Positions 11,067 to 21,849 of a DNA stretch of 64,000 nt are shown one piece after another. Each line of letters begins with the position of its first letter. Position 1 is the first letter of the stretch. This DNA comes from Spironucleus salmonicida (lineage: Eukaryota > Fornicata > Diplomonadida > Hexamitidae), in assembly GCA_000497125.2 (NCBI GenBank), contig CM035320.1:1664001-1728000 (forward strand), written 5' to 3'. The notes beneath the pieces are model-generated. The model saw only the letters and a list, made by a program, of their open reading frames with translations, searched no databases and had not been told where the DNA came from. Made by a program: the position numbers and the translations under genes.

Positions 11067-11540
11067 ATGCCACCAACCAAAGGGGGAAAAAGATAGAAAA
11101 AACACTAAGAGAATGAAACAAGAGATATGGATATTGCTCGTTAGTTAGCCTTAAAATAAGAAGGTGAAGAATATGCACTTATTTTGAAGGAATTAGGTAA
11201 TAGAATGTTCCGTGCATATTGTTTTGATGAAAAGGAAAGACGTATCCATATACCCAAATCAATTCGTTAGAGACTTGGAGCTGGTTCTTTAGTTCTTGTT
11301 GCTAAACGTGAATATGCTACTGAGGATAATGAGGCGGATATTGTACATGCATATTTTAAAGAAGAAATCAAACAACTTTAAGAGTTTGGCTATATTTCAG
11401 ATAATTTAGAGGCAATTATGGAGGCTAAAATTGGTACTGCAGCAATTATGGAAAATTTAGGTAAGAAAAGTAAAAAGAACGAGGTTGTAGAAGATGAAGA
11501 GTAATAACAAGAAGAGTAGGTCGATATTGATGATTTGTGA
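11067..11540 (+). CDS. Translation initiation factor eIF1A
   Basis: 157 aa. The basic N-terminus (KGGKRQKKHQE) is followed by an OB fold (about residues 25-110) with the family segments YALILKELGNRMFRAYCFD, RRIHIPKSIRQRLGAGSLVLV and the helical part after it. The acidic Q/E-rich tail ends in DIDDL, matching the conserved C-terminal DIDDI-type motif through which eIF1A contacts eIF5B. Expected role: 43S pre-initiation complex, start-codon scanning and subunit joining in the cytoplasm. In-frame TAG/TAA give Gln in the OB fold (IRQRLG) and in the tail. The length is close to that of other eukaryotic eIF1A proteins. A long minus-strand frame across this region is a shadow. Confidence 0.95.
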
Positions 11541-11745
11541 TCTATTTTTCTAAATATGTTATTTAATTGTAATTAGTTATATAGTTTTTATTATTCATAG
11601 ATAAATATAATTAAGACAAAATAGATAGATTTTTCATTTGCTTGTAAAAACTTCCTTTGATGAATAAAATATATATTTGGATTAAAGGTTAAATTTTATT
11701 AAGAGCATACTTATTTATATATAGTTATTTATATCTAGTAATTAA
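11541..11745. other. AT-rich intergenic region
   Basis: 205 bp of AT-rich DNA between eIF1A and the ferredoxin-nitroreductase, with no credible frame. The last 50 bp (ttatatatagttatttatatctagtaattaa) are probably the downstream promoter. Confidence 0.5.
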
Positions 11746-12471
11746 ATGCCAATATATTTAAACATAGATAATTGCACAGGTTGTTCGAGTTGCGAGACAG
11801 CATGTTCTAAAGAGGCTTTAATAATGATAAACAATAAACCTGTATTAAATTCGGATGAGTGTGTTCTATGCGGTCATTGTTTTGCTATTTGTCCAACAGG
11901 ATGTTTTTCGTTATTAGGTTATGAATCTGAAAATTTATAAATGGATGTTAATAATATTATTGATGCTATAGTAATGAGAAGAACGATTCGCCATTTTAAA
12001 TAAGAAAGTGTCGATTAAGATTTATTATATAAAATAATTAACATCAGCAGGTATGCACCATCTGCCTCAAATAAACGTCCAGTTAAATTTTTAGTTATAG
12101 GAAGATCTACCATGTAACAATTACTTCCTGTCATTGTAAATTAGTTACAGCTCACTAGCAATGATAATACATATCTTGTATATCGAAATGCTCCACATTG
12201 TATTATCACATATGCATCTATGGATTTAAAATATCCACCTGAATAAGATGCTGCTATTTATTTAACTCAGATTGAATTGTATGCACAAAAGTATGGATTA
12301 GGTACATTTTGGGCTGGTAGAGTTTCGAATGGACTCTAATAGTAAGGTGCTTAAATATTAGGGCTTCAAGGCATGTCAATTCTAAGTTGCATGGGTATAG
12401 GGTATCCAAATATAAAATTTGCAAGACCTGCTGCAAGGTAGGATGTTGGAAACGTAATTTGGATTGATTGA
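11746..12471 (+). CDS. Ferredoxin-nitroreductase fusion protein
   Basis: 241 aa. Residues 1-60 form a bacterial-type 2[4Fe-4S] ferredoxin with two CxxCxxCxxxC clusters (Cys 10, 13, 16, 20 and 39, 42, 45, 49). A TAA after ENL is Gln, not a stop, and leads straight into an FMN-dependent nitroreductase domain with the family start RRTIRHF and APSASNKRPVKF for flavin binding, ending in GYPNIKFARPAAR. Diplomonads such as Giardia have proteins of this fusion type, which reduce nitro compounds and are linked to metronidazole activation or detoxification. Electrons are expected to pass from the ferredoxin part to the FMN domain in the cytosol. The alternative-code Gln at the domain junction is why a standard-code scan sees only the 64-residue ferredoxin. 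Confidence 0.95.
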
Positions 12472-12500
12472 GAGTTGTATAGTATCGTATTTTTTATAAA

Positions 12501-13130
12501 ATGTAAAGACTAGTTTAAATCGAGATCCCTCAACCTGTTGGGATTAAAGTAATAACTGCTGGCGATGTTGTATAAATATAGTCATCTGAGTAAGCTTGGT
12601 CATACAAAAATAAACAAGTTAATCCAAACTATAACGAGCACTTAGGATTATGCTTATTGTTATAAGGTTATCTGCAGGCAAGATTGAAAAATGATAAATC
12701 TATTGAGCTAATTAAAAAAAGTATAGAGTTGGTACCAAATTCTTTTAGAATATTGTCGTCTGATTTATATTTGATGGCAAAAGCTTATATATTTGAAAAT
12801 AATATATCTGGAGTACCAAATATGTTGTCTACAAAAGATTTAGATGAGTATTCTATTTCATATACTTTAGCTACTACAGAGGCTTTATTTATAGCAGGAT
12901 AATATTATAAGTTAGCAGTTGAATAATTATAGTCTTAAAAATTGAAGGAGTGGTGCTAGTAAGGTGTATATAGATGTTAAGAGAAAGTAATTTAAACTGG
13001 AATCTATTCTATCTTTGAATAGGCTCCAAATATAGCTTATACGTTATCACTTAAACTTAAAGATAAAGAATAAAAGGCTTATTTATAAAATATAATAAAA
13101 TAAAGATTAACCAAGAATGTATAAAAATGA
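12501..13130 (+). CDS. Hypothetical helical protein (209 aa)
   Basis: 209 codons from ATG 12501 (MQRLVQIEIPQP) to TGA 13128, with a TAA codon directly after the start Met. Largely helical: HLGLCLLLQGYLQARLKND, LIKKSIELVPNSF, LYLMAKAYIFE, AEALFIAGQYYKLA-like segments with the spacing of TPR-type helix pairs. C-terminal residues are Lys/Gln-rich. TPR or a related helical repeat is an inference from hydrophobic spacing only. It follows the ferredoxin-nitroreductase by 29 bp and its 3' end overlaps the preferred start of the QTRT2-like gene by 14 nt. Confidence 0.75.
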
Positions 13131-13977
13131 CTTTTATTATTATATATAATTTAGTAAACAAAAAGAATTACCACTTTATATGCTTTACTTCAAAACTAAT
13201 TTTGGATCAATTCCTCATATTACTCCACGCTTATTGAATGACATCGACCCAGAACACTAATTCGGATTATATTTAACCTACGATGTTTTAAAATATGATA
13301 ATATTACGTAAACTTTAAATTAGTTTATTAATGACGATCGAAAAATTTTATTAGGACCATCATCTCCACAAATCACTCCAATTATGTAGAAAAGCGATGT
13401 AAAAGTAAAAACCAAAAACGGTTTCATTACTGTATCTCATGAATTATGGAATAAAAAATTAAGCTAATTTAATGTTAGAGCGATTGCTCCAAATCCTCAC
13501 CCGTAAAAGAAAAACGTTACCAGAAATGAATTTCTTACATTTTTAAAATTTGAAGGAGTTGATTGGGTATACAATGCCGATTGGAACGATTTTTCAGCCT
13601 CATCAGCTGTGTTTAGCGATGATTTGGAGCTTTTGAGAAAACTACCTTCTAAAGAAAAATATTATTTTGTAGAAAACAACTTATAGAATTTTAAGGATGC
13701 CGCTTAGCTCGAAATTAATATTATTTGCGATATTAATGATTTTTATACTAATAAAGAAATAATGCTTAAAAATGACTTTTAATTTCATTTTGTTAAAAAT
13801 GTAAAATACGAAGCGACTTGCTAAGTTCTGGATAATGAGTGCAAAAACGAGTGTTGTTAATATAGCAAAGCATATTTAAGACATCTTTTGAACTGTCATG
13901 AGTTAACTGGGTGGGTATTAATGTAAATTCACAATGTAGGTGTATTATCAAGATATTTTAATGAATAAAAAGAGTGA
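13117..13977 (+). CDS. Queuine tRNA-ribosyltransferase accessory subunit 2 (QTRT2)-like
   Basis: 286 aa. Near the N-terminus KELPLYMLYFKTNFGSIPHIT resembles the segment that opens the QTRT2 barrel (LLYTKTGSAPHLT type). The C-terminus has the tRNA-guanine transglycosylase zinc-site pattern: clustered Cys (ECKNECC), then YSKAYLRHLLNCHELTGW and IHN, where the His is the last ligand. QTRT2 is the non-catalytic partner of QTRT1 in exchanging guanine 34 of tRNA for queuine. The Cys spacing (Cx3CC) is not the usual CxCxxC, and the protein is shorter than the ~400-aa animal form. I chose ATG 13117 because resemblance extends upstream of the next Met (13180); this overlaps the previous gene by 14 nt. 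A catalytic QTRT1 is not in the window. Confidence 0.78.
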
Positions 13978-13989
13978 AGATTGCAAAGT

Positions 13990-14523
13990 TCATTTTTTAT
14001 ATCTTAAATATAAAGCAAACAAAATGGCTGTCATAAAGCCAAAAGTATAAGACTTGCAAACTGTTTTAAAGTTTGAAGTTGGAGCATTCTTTTTAATTTA
14101 TTTTTTAAGGGTTGCAGGACTACCTTACTCCATCATACTACTTACCATTTAGCTAGCTGCCAAGATTTGGCTCATGTCTGCTTTTTCTAAAATACTTTTC
14201 TCATTCTGCTCTGTTTTTTCTGCCAAGAATGTTACTTCTTAAAGCAGCTTGCTATTTCTTCTTAATATAGTAGAAATATTATCATTTGAGTTATCTTCAA
14301 TGTAAACAAGCCTTTATTGTTCCATTGGAGTAATTCCTAGTTAGGTTTCTTATAACTTCAAAGTTAAAGTGAACTCAGTTTTTGCTTTGATTCTACCATC
14401 TAATTACTCAAATGTATGAGCTGCTAGAGGATTATTATAGATCTTAAATACTATATCTGATGTGGTTGTATTTTGTAATACAACTTTAGTTTACTTAGGT
14501 TTGATTACATTGTCGACTTACAT
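13990..14523 (-). CDS. VAP/MSP-domain-like tail-anchored protein
   Basis: 177 aa on the minus strand, start CAT 14521-14523, stop TCA 13990-13992. Residues 1 to about 80 look like a short major sperm protein (MSP) fold as in VAMP-associated proteins: VVLQNTTTSDIVFKIYNN, PLAAHTFEQLDGRI, EFTLTLKLQ and GITPMEQQRLVY. Residues about 85-125 are a charged coiled coil (LLQEVTFLAEKTEQNEKSI). A hydrophobic segment near the C-terminus (FGFMTAILFALYL) ends with a short basic tail, as in ER tail-anchored VAPs, which tether lipid-transfer proteins at membrane contacts. The MSP part is shorter than the usual ~120 residues, so the assignment rests on layout plus local resemblance. Converges on the QTRT2-like gene with 12 bp between stops. 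Confidence 0.75.
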
Positions 14524-14653
14524 TAGAGTTGATTATGAAGAGGAAAAACCGTAACATTATATGCTATAATTTATAATTATACTAACTCATACTTTTTAAA
14601 ACATGAATATTATGTTTAATTATATTATAATTAAATGCAATTTTTCTCGAACA
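14524..14653. promoter_or_regulatory. 130-bp divergent intergenic region
   Basis: AT-rich DNA between the starts of the VAP-like gene (minus) and the 668-aa gene (plus). It contains TATA-like blocks (tataatttataattatac, about 14563-14581; tatattataatt, about 14622-14633), so it probably carries both promoters. Confidence 0.4.
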
Positions 14654-16660
14654 ATGGAGATATAAACATATATTTTTTGTTAAAATGAGAGCCTTGCTAA
14701 GTAGCTTAATTTTCCTCATTTTCTCAACATTTAACCTGATTTTTAACCCTAGTATGATACTGTTGTTTACTCAACATTCAATTCAGAAACTATATTGAGA
14801 TCCACGTTAAAAAATGAATAATTAGATCTATAAAAGTAATAGATATATAAAATGTGTGGTTAAAACTGCCTATTTGTTTAGAAATTGGACCAGTTAAAAA
14901 ACTATAAGGTATTTGAGCCCCTTTATAATGGATTAAATCTAGCTAAAACGGAGTCAACTGTGTTATTACAGCAACCATATTAGATTATATTATTACTTAA
15001 GTTGAATGAGCAAAATCTATAAAAAATCTAAAAAGTTAGTTAGCTATTTGGTAAGTTATAATTTTTGAATGCTTCTCTATCATCTTCTTTAATTTCTGAA
15101 GAACTGCCGTTAGTAATAATTTCCCCAGAAAAACACAAAAAAGCATAATAAGAATTAATTAATAGTATACTAGAAGCTAGAAAATAGTTTTAGGACATCA
15201 AAAATATGTAATTTCCAGAGACAAACGATTCGATGATATAGGCAAATGACGAAGAAATTTCCCCTAAAAAGAAATCAGTTTTAAGCCAGTCACCTAGTTC
15301 GTAAAATAGTTCCAATAAAGCGATGACACCTACACTGGAAGAAAAATAGTCTTAGTTGCCACCTTTATTTTAAGGATCTTATATCTAACATTAATTATAA
15401 AATAGTGATGTTAAATCACTTTAACATTAAGTGATTTCACCTATATAGGGTTATAAAGAATGTTCATAAAACTCAGAAGTAGATATTTTAGCGGAGGTAG
15501 AAAATAATTTAGACGTGCTGAATAATGAGGAATTATAAGATATTATCAAAGCTAATGAATAATTTTAAAACGAAATTATTAATGATTCTAAGTAATCTAC
15601 TGAGAGTATTATGTTTAGCTAATAGTTGACTAGTTTAAACTAATCTCCAATTAGGATTAATAATAATAGTTAAAGTTAGCTTCCACATTCTCCTTATAAT
15701 GATGTATAGTCTAGATTAAAAGACGTAGAAATAATATTATAAATGAATAATAATTCAACATTATAATAGTCACTTTTTGTGATTCAAGAATTAATAGATG
15801 ATATCAGATTAAATAGTTAGCAAGATCCCAAAGTTTAGGAGAATTTGACAGCATATTTTAACTTTTAAAGTTAAGATGTGAAACCTGAGAATGTTATATA
15901 TTTGACAGAGGTAGAACAGATAATAAAAAAGCACTAATTATGCTACTCAGATTCTCTAATAGTATTAAATAGCGCAATAAAACCTACTAGATAATTAAGA
16001 ACTAGAATATAACCTCTTCAAAAAATTGGGCTTATGTTAGATGCTAGTTATTACCCAATTGATAAATAAAACCTGACTGGCAAGTAGGATGTTATTAAAG
16101 CACCGAAGGAATCATCACCTATAGTATAAAACAGATTTACATTCCATCATACTCCGTTAAATAATAACAGTTCAAGTCAGTTAAAAGAGAAATAATTATC
16201 ATAAAATACCAAATCTAATGAATATCAGTATCTAGATTATAATCCAGATCATTTATAAGATATGTCGTTAATTGAAGCCCAGACAGTCCGGGCATTATAG
16301 TAGTTGGGCGATAAATTGGAATATTCTGTAAATGTGAAAGAAGAGGCATTAAAATCTGGAATATCTTTTAATTATGATGATTTATATGAAAATGGGATAT
16401 CATAATCTAAAAATATATCACCGGTAGTCGCTTAAGAATTTAATGATATCAAATCAGAACTACATTTGATTAAGGATCAAGTATCTTAGATTTCGTAAAA
16501 GGTTAAAGACTCTAGTATTGCTGAATCATCATTTTATGAACGATAGAAATATGCACCAACAGTTTAAAGAATTCACGTTCCTGCATATAAAGGTGATTCT
16601 TTACTAGATAGAGTTCACAAGGCTAGAAAGAATATCTTAGACATAAGATAATCATAATGA
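14654..16660 (+). CDS. Q/N/S-rich hypothetical protein (668 aa)
   Basis: 668 codons from ATG 14654 to TGA 16658, with no internal TGA although about a tenth of the codons are TAA or TAG. The first 180 residues look folded (YTFNSE-like strands, LLQQPYQIILLLKLNEQNL, LISEELPLVIISPEK). The rest is low-complexity Q/N/S/P with SP/TP dipeptides (SPKKKSVL, AMTPTLEE, SPIRINN, FHHTPLNNN) that could be proline-directed phosphosites, plus coiled-coil segments near residues 600-640 (FNDIKSELHLIKDQVSQIS). No known domain was recognised. The next gene, triosephosphate isomerase, starts 80 bp later. A plus-strand frame beginning MRALLS at 14685 is a shorter shadow that meets a TGA. Confidence 0.8.
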
Positions 16661-16740
16661 TTTTGTTAAATTATTATATGTATTTTATTACATAAATTGA
16701 CATAAACCACACAATATTATTTAAACCACAAATTTTAAAA

Positions 16741-17505
<765 letters not shown>

Positions 17506-17876
17506 TAATATTAATTCAGTATCTAGATTTACTTATACTAGGGTCTATTCTCAAGCTTTACATTAATAATATGTAGTATTTAAAAATATCAACTGTTCCA
17601 TTACCTTATGAATTAGGTTCCGACTTTATCTGAATATTGCCTTGGTATAACATACACTAGATATAAGATACATTAGTTTGAAATTCAGTGAAACCAAATA
17701 TTAAGTTTTTAATTAATTTAACTAGCTATTTAATTTGATTAATATTTTTATTAGTTATAAAATATTGGCAATATAATTATAAAAAGTTACGAATATAATG
17801 TATTACTCTATAATCATTAACAATTATTTTTAGCACTAAAAACTATAAAATCATTATAATATCATAAGTATAACAA
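17506..17876. other. Intergenic region with two short frames
   Basis: 371 bp of AT-rich DNA. A 20-codon frame near 17571 (MQYLKISTVPLPYELGSDFI) ends in TGA and continues in the same frame with protein-like sequence to a second TGA. This could be a tiny gene, a gene remnant or chance. Nothing else was seen. Confidence 0.35.
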
Positions 17877-18062
17877 TCATTTCAATGTATCGCCTGCTTT
17901 TGCCAACGATTTTTCAACACTTTCTAGAAATACTTTAATTTGTTAGTCCAGGTATTACATATTGGATTGCTCTTATTAAAGCTGCATGTCCAGGTAATTT
18001 AAGGAAACATTTTAGTAATGCATTTGTTAATACAGTAGTTACTTTTTGTCTTGATCAGTCAT
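17877..18062 (-). CDS. Small coiled-coil protein (61 aa)
   Basis: Minus strand, start CAT 18060-18062, stop TCA 17877-17879, 61 aa. It opens MTDQDKKQLLYQQMHYQNVS and continues as one amphipathic helix ending FLESVEKSLAKAGDTLK. Gln is very frequent, mostly from TAA/TAG. An AT-rich promoter-like block (18063-18099) lies directly upstream and no longer frame extends through it. Small helical subunits of multi-protein complexes look like this, but no family is recognised. A 135-codon plus-strand frame (17885-18292) runs antisense to it. The minus frame is preferred because it has normal alternative-code Gln use, a plausible helix and a promoter. Confidence 0.6.
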
Positions 18063-18099
18063 TTTTACAAAATAAATAATATTGTATAATAGTATATAA

Positions 18100-18831
18100 T
18101 CACATGAGATTTAAAAATTATTACCAATCTAGTTATTTGAGTGATTCATCTTTAAAGCATATAAGATCGGCAGCTGATGGTTTCCTTGATTATGGTTTTT
18201 CTGGCTCTTATAGCTAGTGTTAAATAGAAGTTATTCTTGGAATAACATTATTATGCAAACAGTTTTATATTTATATTACTTTTGATACTTGAACACTAAG
18301 ATCTTCAGATGATTTAATAATCGGCAATTTATCATTGTTTTATTGTGAAATAAGTGGTTTTTAATTTTTATAGTCAGCTTTGGTTGAAAGTTTATAATTA
18401 TCCTTTCTTATTTTTTAGAGACATCTATTGATAGCTTGATGCAGTGACTTATTGTGGATGTTTAAAGCCTTATTTTGTTCTTTGAAAATCCCACTTACAA
18501 GTTATACTAATGTTTTGTCCGATAAATATAAATTCTACTTGCAACAAATATTTTCAAGCTATGTCTTAAATTCTTTTATATCTGTATAAAACTATTTAGA
18601 CCAGGTGTTGTGAAAGTAATCATGGACCTATAATTAAGTAACTTACAGAGCTTATGCAATAGTTGTCCAAATGCCTCTTTTCTCAGAAATACTAAGTGTT
18701 TGTAGGTACTTATATGTGTCGTTTTCAAATTAAATGTTGAGTGAGTAGTTTTTATTTAAATATTCCCTTAAGTACTACGAAAACTGCTCTTTTTATTATT
18801 AGTCCATTTAGTAACTAATTGAGATATACAT
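18100..18831 (-). CDS. Hypothetical protein with possible helix-turn-helix (243 aa)
   Basis: Minus strand, start CAT 18829-18831, stop TCA 18100-18102, 243 codons and no internal TGA. Around residues 50-85 the sequence SISEKRGIWTTIAQALQVT followed by QVHDYFHNTWSKQF has the helix spacing of a Myb- or homeodomain-like HTH, with the aromatic cluster DYFHNTW in the putative recognition helix. The remainder is Q/N/K-rich with a Cys pair (ICCKQN) and helical C-terminal segments. DNA binding is an inference from this pattern only. The upstream neighbour on the plus strand starts 135 bp away, divergently. Downstream, 37 bp separate it from the small coiled-coil gene on the same strand. Confidence 0.75.
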
Positions 18832-18966
18832 TTATTATACATAATACTATTTTACTTTAAAAATACTTTATATTACAATTTATATCATAAAATAATGGTA
18901 TTATAACATAATTTAATATTATAATTATTATATAGAAATTATGCTTAATTAATTCCTAAAATTTAA
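18832..18966. promoter_or_regulatory. 135-bp divergent intergenic region
   Basis: Very AT-rich spacer between the starts of the 243-aa (minus) and 254-aa (plus) genes, with several TATA-like stretches (tataacataatttaatattataa, about 18900-18922). Presumed to hold both promoters. Confidence 0.4.
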
Positions 18967-19731
18967 ATGTCCTCTCACCAGCTAACCTTTGACCCCTTAT
19001 CCATCCACATCCTAGACCGGACGGCCGCTCTCATTCACTTTGCAATTTTATCTAAACATACCAATTCTCTTCACTTTTTCGATTTTAACACATCCCAGCA
19101 GTCGCTGTCTGAAACACGCAAAATACTCCTCAACAACCCAGTAATCTCCTCATTTTTTAACAGTAAATAGATTTTGATTTTGTAAAATTCGTCGCTGACC
19201 ATATATCAGCTTTCAGGGCAGCTCAGAGAAGTGGAACTGTCCTTCACGCCACATCAAATTTTTCAAAATTACATCACATCGAAATCCGGTTAGATTTTCA
19301 TTTTCAACTCCCAATTCGACATAAATTTAATCGCAAAACTTGCTCTTCCACCACTTCAAGTTTTGCGATTAAACGATCAAATTTTGACCATTTCACTCCT
19401 TCAGGCTCAGCGGTTCGAAATTCAACCTAACGATTCGCTGAAGGAAATTCTAAATTTGCGTGTGAACTGCAGGGCCGCTACGACCAAAAACGATAAAATC
19501 GTATTCGCGTCTGAGAACAAGATTTATGAATTTGGAACGGAGATTAAAGAAGTGAAAATCGAAGTCGGTGTAAACGTGATGCATTTGGACTGTTTTGGCG
19601 AGCTCAGTGGGAAGTGCTGGTTCCGTGACAAAGAAATCGGCAGTGGATTCGGGAGCGTTGTCAGCTGCTGCGAGGGAGTGGATTGCTAGATTTTCGGGTT
19701 TTAGAGCTGGGAACTCGGCATTTGGTGGTGA
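18967..19731 (+). CDS. Beta-rich hypothetical protein, GC-richer codon use (254 aa)
   Basis: 254 codons from ATG 18967 (MSSHQLTFDPLSIHIL) to TGA 19729. Mostly alternating beta strands (IHFAILSKHTNSLHFFDF, SLTIYQLSGQLREVELSF, IVFASENKIYEFGTEIKEV), suggesting three or four blades of a propeller or a beta sandwich. Six Cys lie in the last 60 residues (CFGELSGKCW, SCCEGVDC). Codon use is clearly more C/G-ending than most neighbours, and most Gln are CAG/CAA with only a few TAG/TAA. Higher expression or a different history are both possible. No family was recognised. The standard code would split it into two frames at TAG 19168. Confidence 0.78.
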
Positions 19732-20121
19732 TGTGAAGAATGAAATTAATTATAAATATCGCTCAGGATAATTATTAAGAGAAATAAACTTTCTGGGTCT
19801 TTGGTCTATTGAATTAGTTTAAGTTAGCATATGTACTTAAAACGACTTGATACGTAGTTTTAAGACGTATAATAGAAGAACATAATTGAAGTTGAATGAC
19901 TAAGTTCAAAGAATACAATTACATTTTTTGTTATGAAATATAATGTATGAATAATTTGTATGATGGTTTGATAAAGACCAGTTAATTTAGTTATAAAAAT
20001 ATTAAAGTAACTTTATTTACACTTTTATTACATAGTAATAATTAAGTACGATAAATAGCGAGTATTATCATGTAAGTCATGATAATAATCGATAGAGATG
20101 AGTATTTATATTGAATTCTGA
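19732..20121. other. Convergent AT-rich intergenic region
   Basis: 390 bp between the stops of the 254-aa gene (plus) and the flavodoxin (minus). No credible frame. Contains one perfect inverted repeat, listed separately. Confidence 0.5.
20063..20087. terminator. Perfect 10-bp inverted repeat downstream of the flavodoxin gene
   Basis: TATTATCATG, a 5-nt loop (taagt), then CATGATAATA. It lies about 35 bp beyond the flavodoxin stop (minus strand), so it would form a hairpin in the 3' region of that transcript. A role in 3'-end formation is only suggested by position; diplomonads are not known to use hairpin terminators. Confidence 0.35.
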
Positions 20122-20571
20122 TCACTTGAACTTTTCAATTATACAACTGGCCCAGTCGCTGAGATAGTCTTCAAGACTTTCCTTAGATGCTCTGTCAAAT
20201 TTATACAGTTAGATCATTCTCTATCCACCTAACTTCATAAATATATTATCGGCATCAATTGCAGCATAATTATGCTTTTCATGGCGCGAGCTTCCAATGC
20301 CAAAAACAGCATATTTTTTGCCATTGAAGTTATTGATAAATTCTTCTGATTCTGCAAAAAAATTCATTCCTCTGTTGGCAGAAGATGGGTGATCACCGTC
20401 AAAAAATGTAGATGTTAAGTATACAAAATCTGAGTTTACTTAAGCAGGCATAATATCTTTAGTAGAAATTGGCTCAGATATGGATATATTCTTAGCTTTA
20501 AGTAGGCTGAATAAACTACCTGCAACGGTTTTAGTTTGACCTTTTTCCGTGGAATAAATAATTTGAAGCAT
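20122..20571 (-). CDS. Flavodoxin-like protein
   Basis: 149 aa, minus strand, start CAT 20569-20571, stop TCA 20122-20124. The N-terminus is an FMN phosphate-binding loop (IIYSTEKGQTKTVA). Then VNSDFVYLTSTFFDGDHPSS matches the second FMN loop, and YAVFGIGSSRHEKHNYAAIDADNIFMKLGG matches the third, in the form seen in the FMN domains of cytochrome P450 reductase-type flavoproteins. It carries one electron between redox partners. The gene encodes only the FMN domain, with no attached FAD/NADPH reductase, so it is a stand-alone flavodoxin. It could serve as an alternative carrier to ferredoxin in anaerobic metabolism. The only in-frame alternative-code Gln codons are a few TAA/TAG. Confidence 0.92.
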
Positions 20572-20955
20572 TCTAATTTTGTATACTTCTTATATGATAT
20601 TTAATTTTGAAAATAATATTCAAAATAAAGAGTATAATCAAACAATATATACACCTGAAAATCTTTGAATGAATTATTTATACTATAAATATGAACTAGA
20701 TTAGGTGAATAAACTGTAACGATAAAGGATCAAAACTCTCAAAACCTTACAAAAATAAAATATAGTATCTAAAAATATCAATAACTATAAACTAATTATA
20801 AATTAACTTTTTTGAATAATTATTTTTAAAATAAATAAAATATACAGATAAGCAGTAATAAAAGATTAAGAATCAAAACCAACTTATAAATAAGTGATAT
20901 CAGCTCTATAAAAATAAGATGCTTTAGGAGAATACTCAAAAGAGGTGATCAAAAT
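20572..20955. other. AT-rich intergenic region
   Basis: 384 bp, strongly AT-rich, between the divergent flavodoxin and 156-aa genes. No credible frame on either strand; the two promoters are presumably here. Confidence 0.5.
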
Positions 20956-21426
20956 ATGGATGGACTTCCAAAAAGTCCGGGCGCCGATGGCGACCATTAA
21001 AGTAAAGTAAACTTCAGTCAAACCAATTATAATAATATGCAATTCTCTTTATTAAAGTTTGAAGAGGATAGTAATAATACTAAGTTTGGTCATTATAGTA
21101 AAATATTAATAGCAAGATATATTTCTTTAGAATTAATAGATAGACTATTGTATGACATGGTCGAATAAGTTGTAGCATTATCAGAGTACTGTTTTAAGGG
21201 TGACGTTAGATTGTACAATACGATGATTATTTTAGACACGATTCTGTAAGAGCACTAATCAACGTCATCTAAAGTATGTAAGATTTATTTATAAGAATTA
21301 ATTAATAAAGTTTTGAAAAATAATAAACGAAAAGATCTCATTAAATTAGTTGAGAATCTATTTTAGATAGTAACTAAAACGTTAACATGGGGTGGAATGT
21401 GCACACATTTATTTTTTTAATTTTGA
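20956..21426 (+). CDS. Hypothetical helical protein (156 aa)
   Basis: 156 codons from ATG 20956 (MDGLPKSPGADGDHQ) to TGA 21424. After a polar, probably disordered N-terminus of about 30 residues, the protein is helical: ILIARYISLELIDRLLYDMVEQVVALSEY, then TMIILDTILQEHQ, then IYLQELINKVLKNNKRKDLIKLVENLFQIV. It ends with a hydrophobic TLTWGGMCTHLFFQF. The helix pattern suggests a small all-alpha domain. No family was recognised. It is the last intact gene before the gene-poor transition to the satellite array. Confidence 0.7.
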
Positions 21427-21562
21427 TTTTGTGCGTTAGATATATTTTCTATTTCCCGCTGTATTTGAAATAAATATAACCGATATTTATGATCTATTTT
21501 AATTTATTCGAATCTTGAGAAATTATTATAATTATTAAAAATAAATATTAATAGTGGGTAAA

Positions 21563-21760
21563 ATGATGTATAATCCATCGGAAAACACGGCACTTATTGG
21601 CGGTACAACTGGCCCCCAATCTCTAAAGAGATCGATAGTACAACCGATACCGCTTTATTTGCTATTCTGTTGATATTTTTTTAAATCAATCTTTGATATT
21701 GATAAAGCTGCAAATATTTATAGATTATAAAATATTGTTGCATGCGATTTTTTAGTTTGA
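21563..21760 (+). pseudogene. TGA-interrupted reading frame, possible gene remnant
   Basis: ATG 21563 opens MMYNPSENTALIGGTTGPQ and reads 36 codons to TGA 21671. The same frame continues with protein-like sequence (YFFKSIFDIDKAANIYRLQN) to a second TGA at 21758. Two segments of plausible protein split by the only stop codon of this code suggest a decayed gene at the array flank. A real 36-aa peptide or chance are alternatives. No selenocysteine signal was identified. Confidence 0.35.
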
Positions 21761-21849
21761 TTAACGATCACATGGGAATTTATGGGGGCGCACCATTCTC
21801 CTAACTGCTGCATCTTATTTAAATTGACTGAGCAGAATAGAATTTGAAT

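Noticed and set aside
10879-11178. 99-codon minus-strand frame over the eIF1A start
   Set aside because: Shadow of the tail-anchored protein and eIF1A on the plus strand; low-complexity translation.
17885-18292. 135-codon plus-strand frame (MYRLLLPTIFQ...)
   Set aside because: Antisense to the 61-aa gene and to the 3' end of the 243-aa gene. Those minus-strand frames have better composition, promoters and Gln-codon use. With only TGA as stop, frames of this length arise easily by chance.
21671-21673. TGA as selenocysteine in the frame at 21563
   Set aside because: No Sec-family context and no recognisable SECIS hairpin nearby; a decayed gene is simpler.
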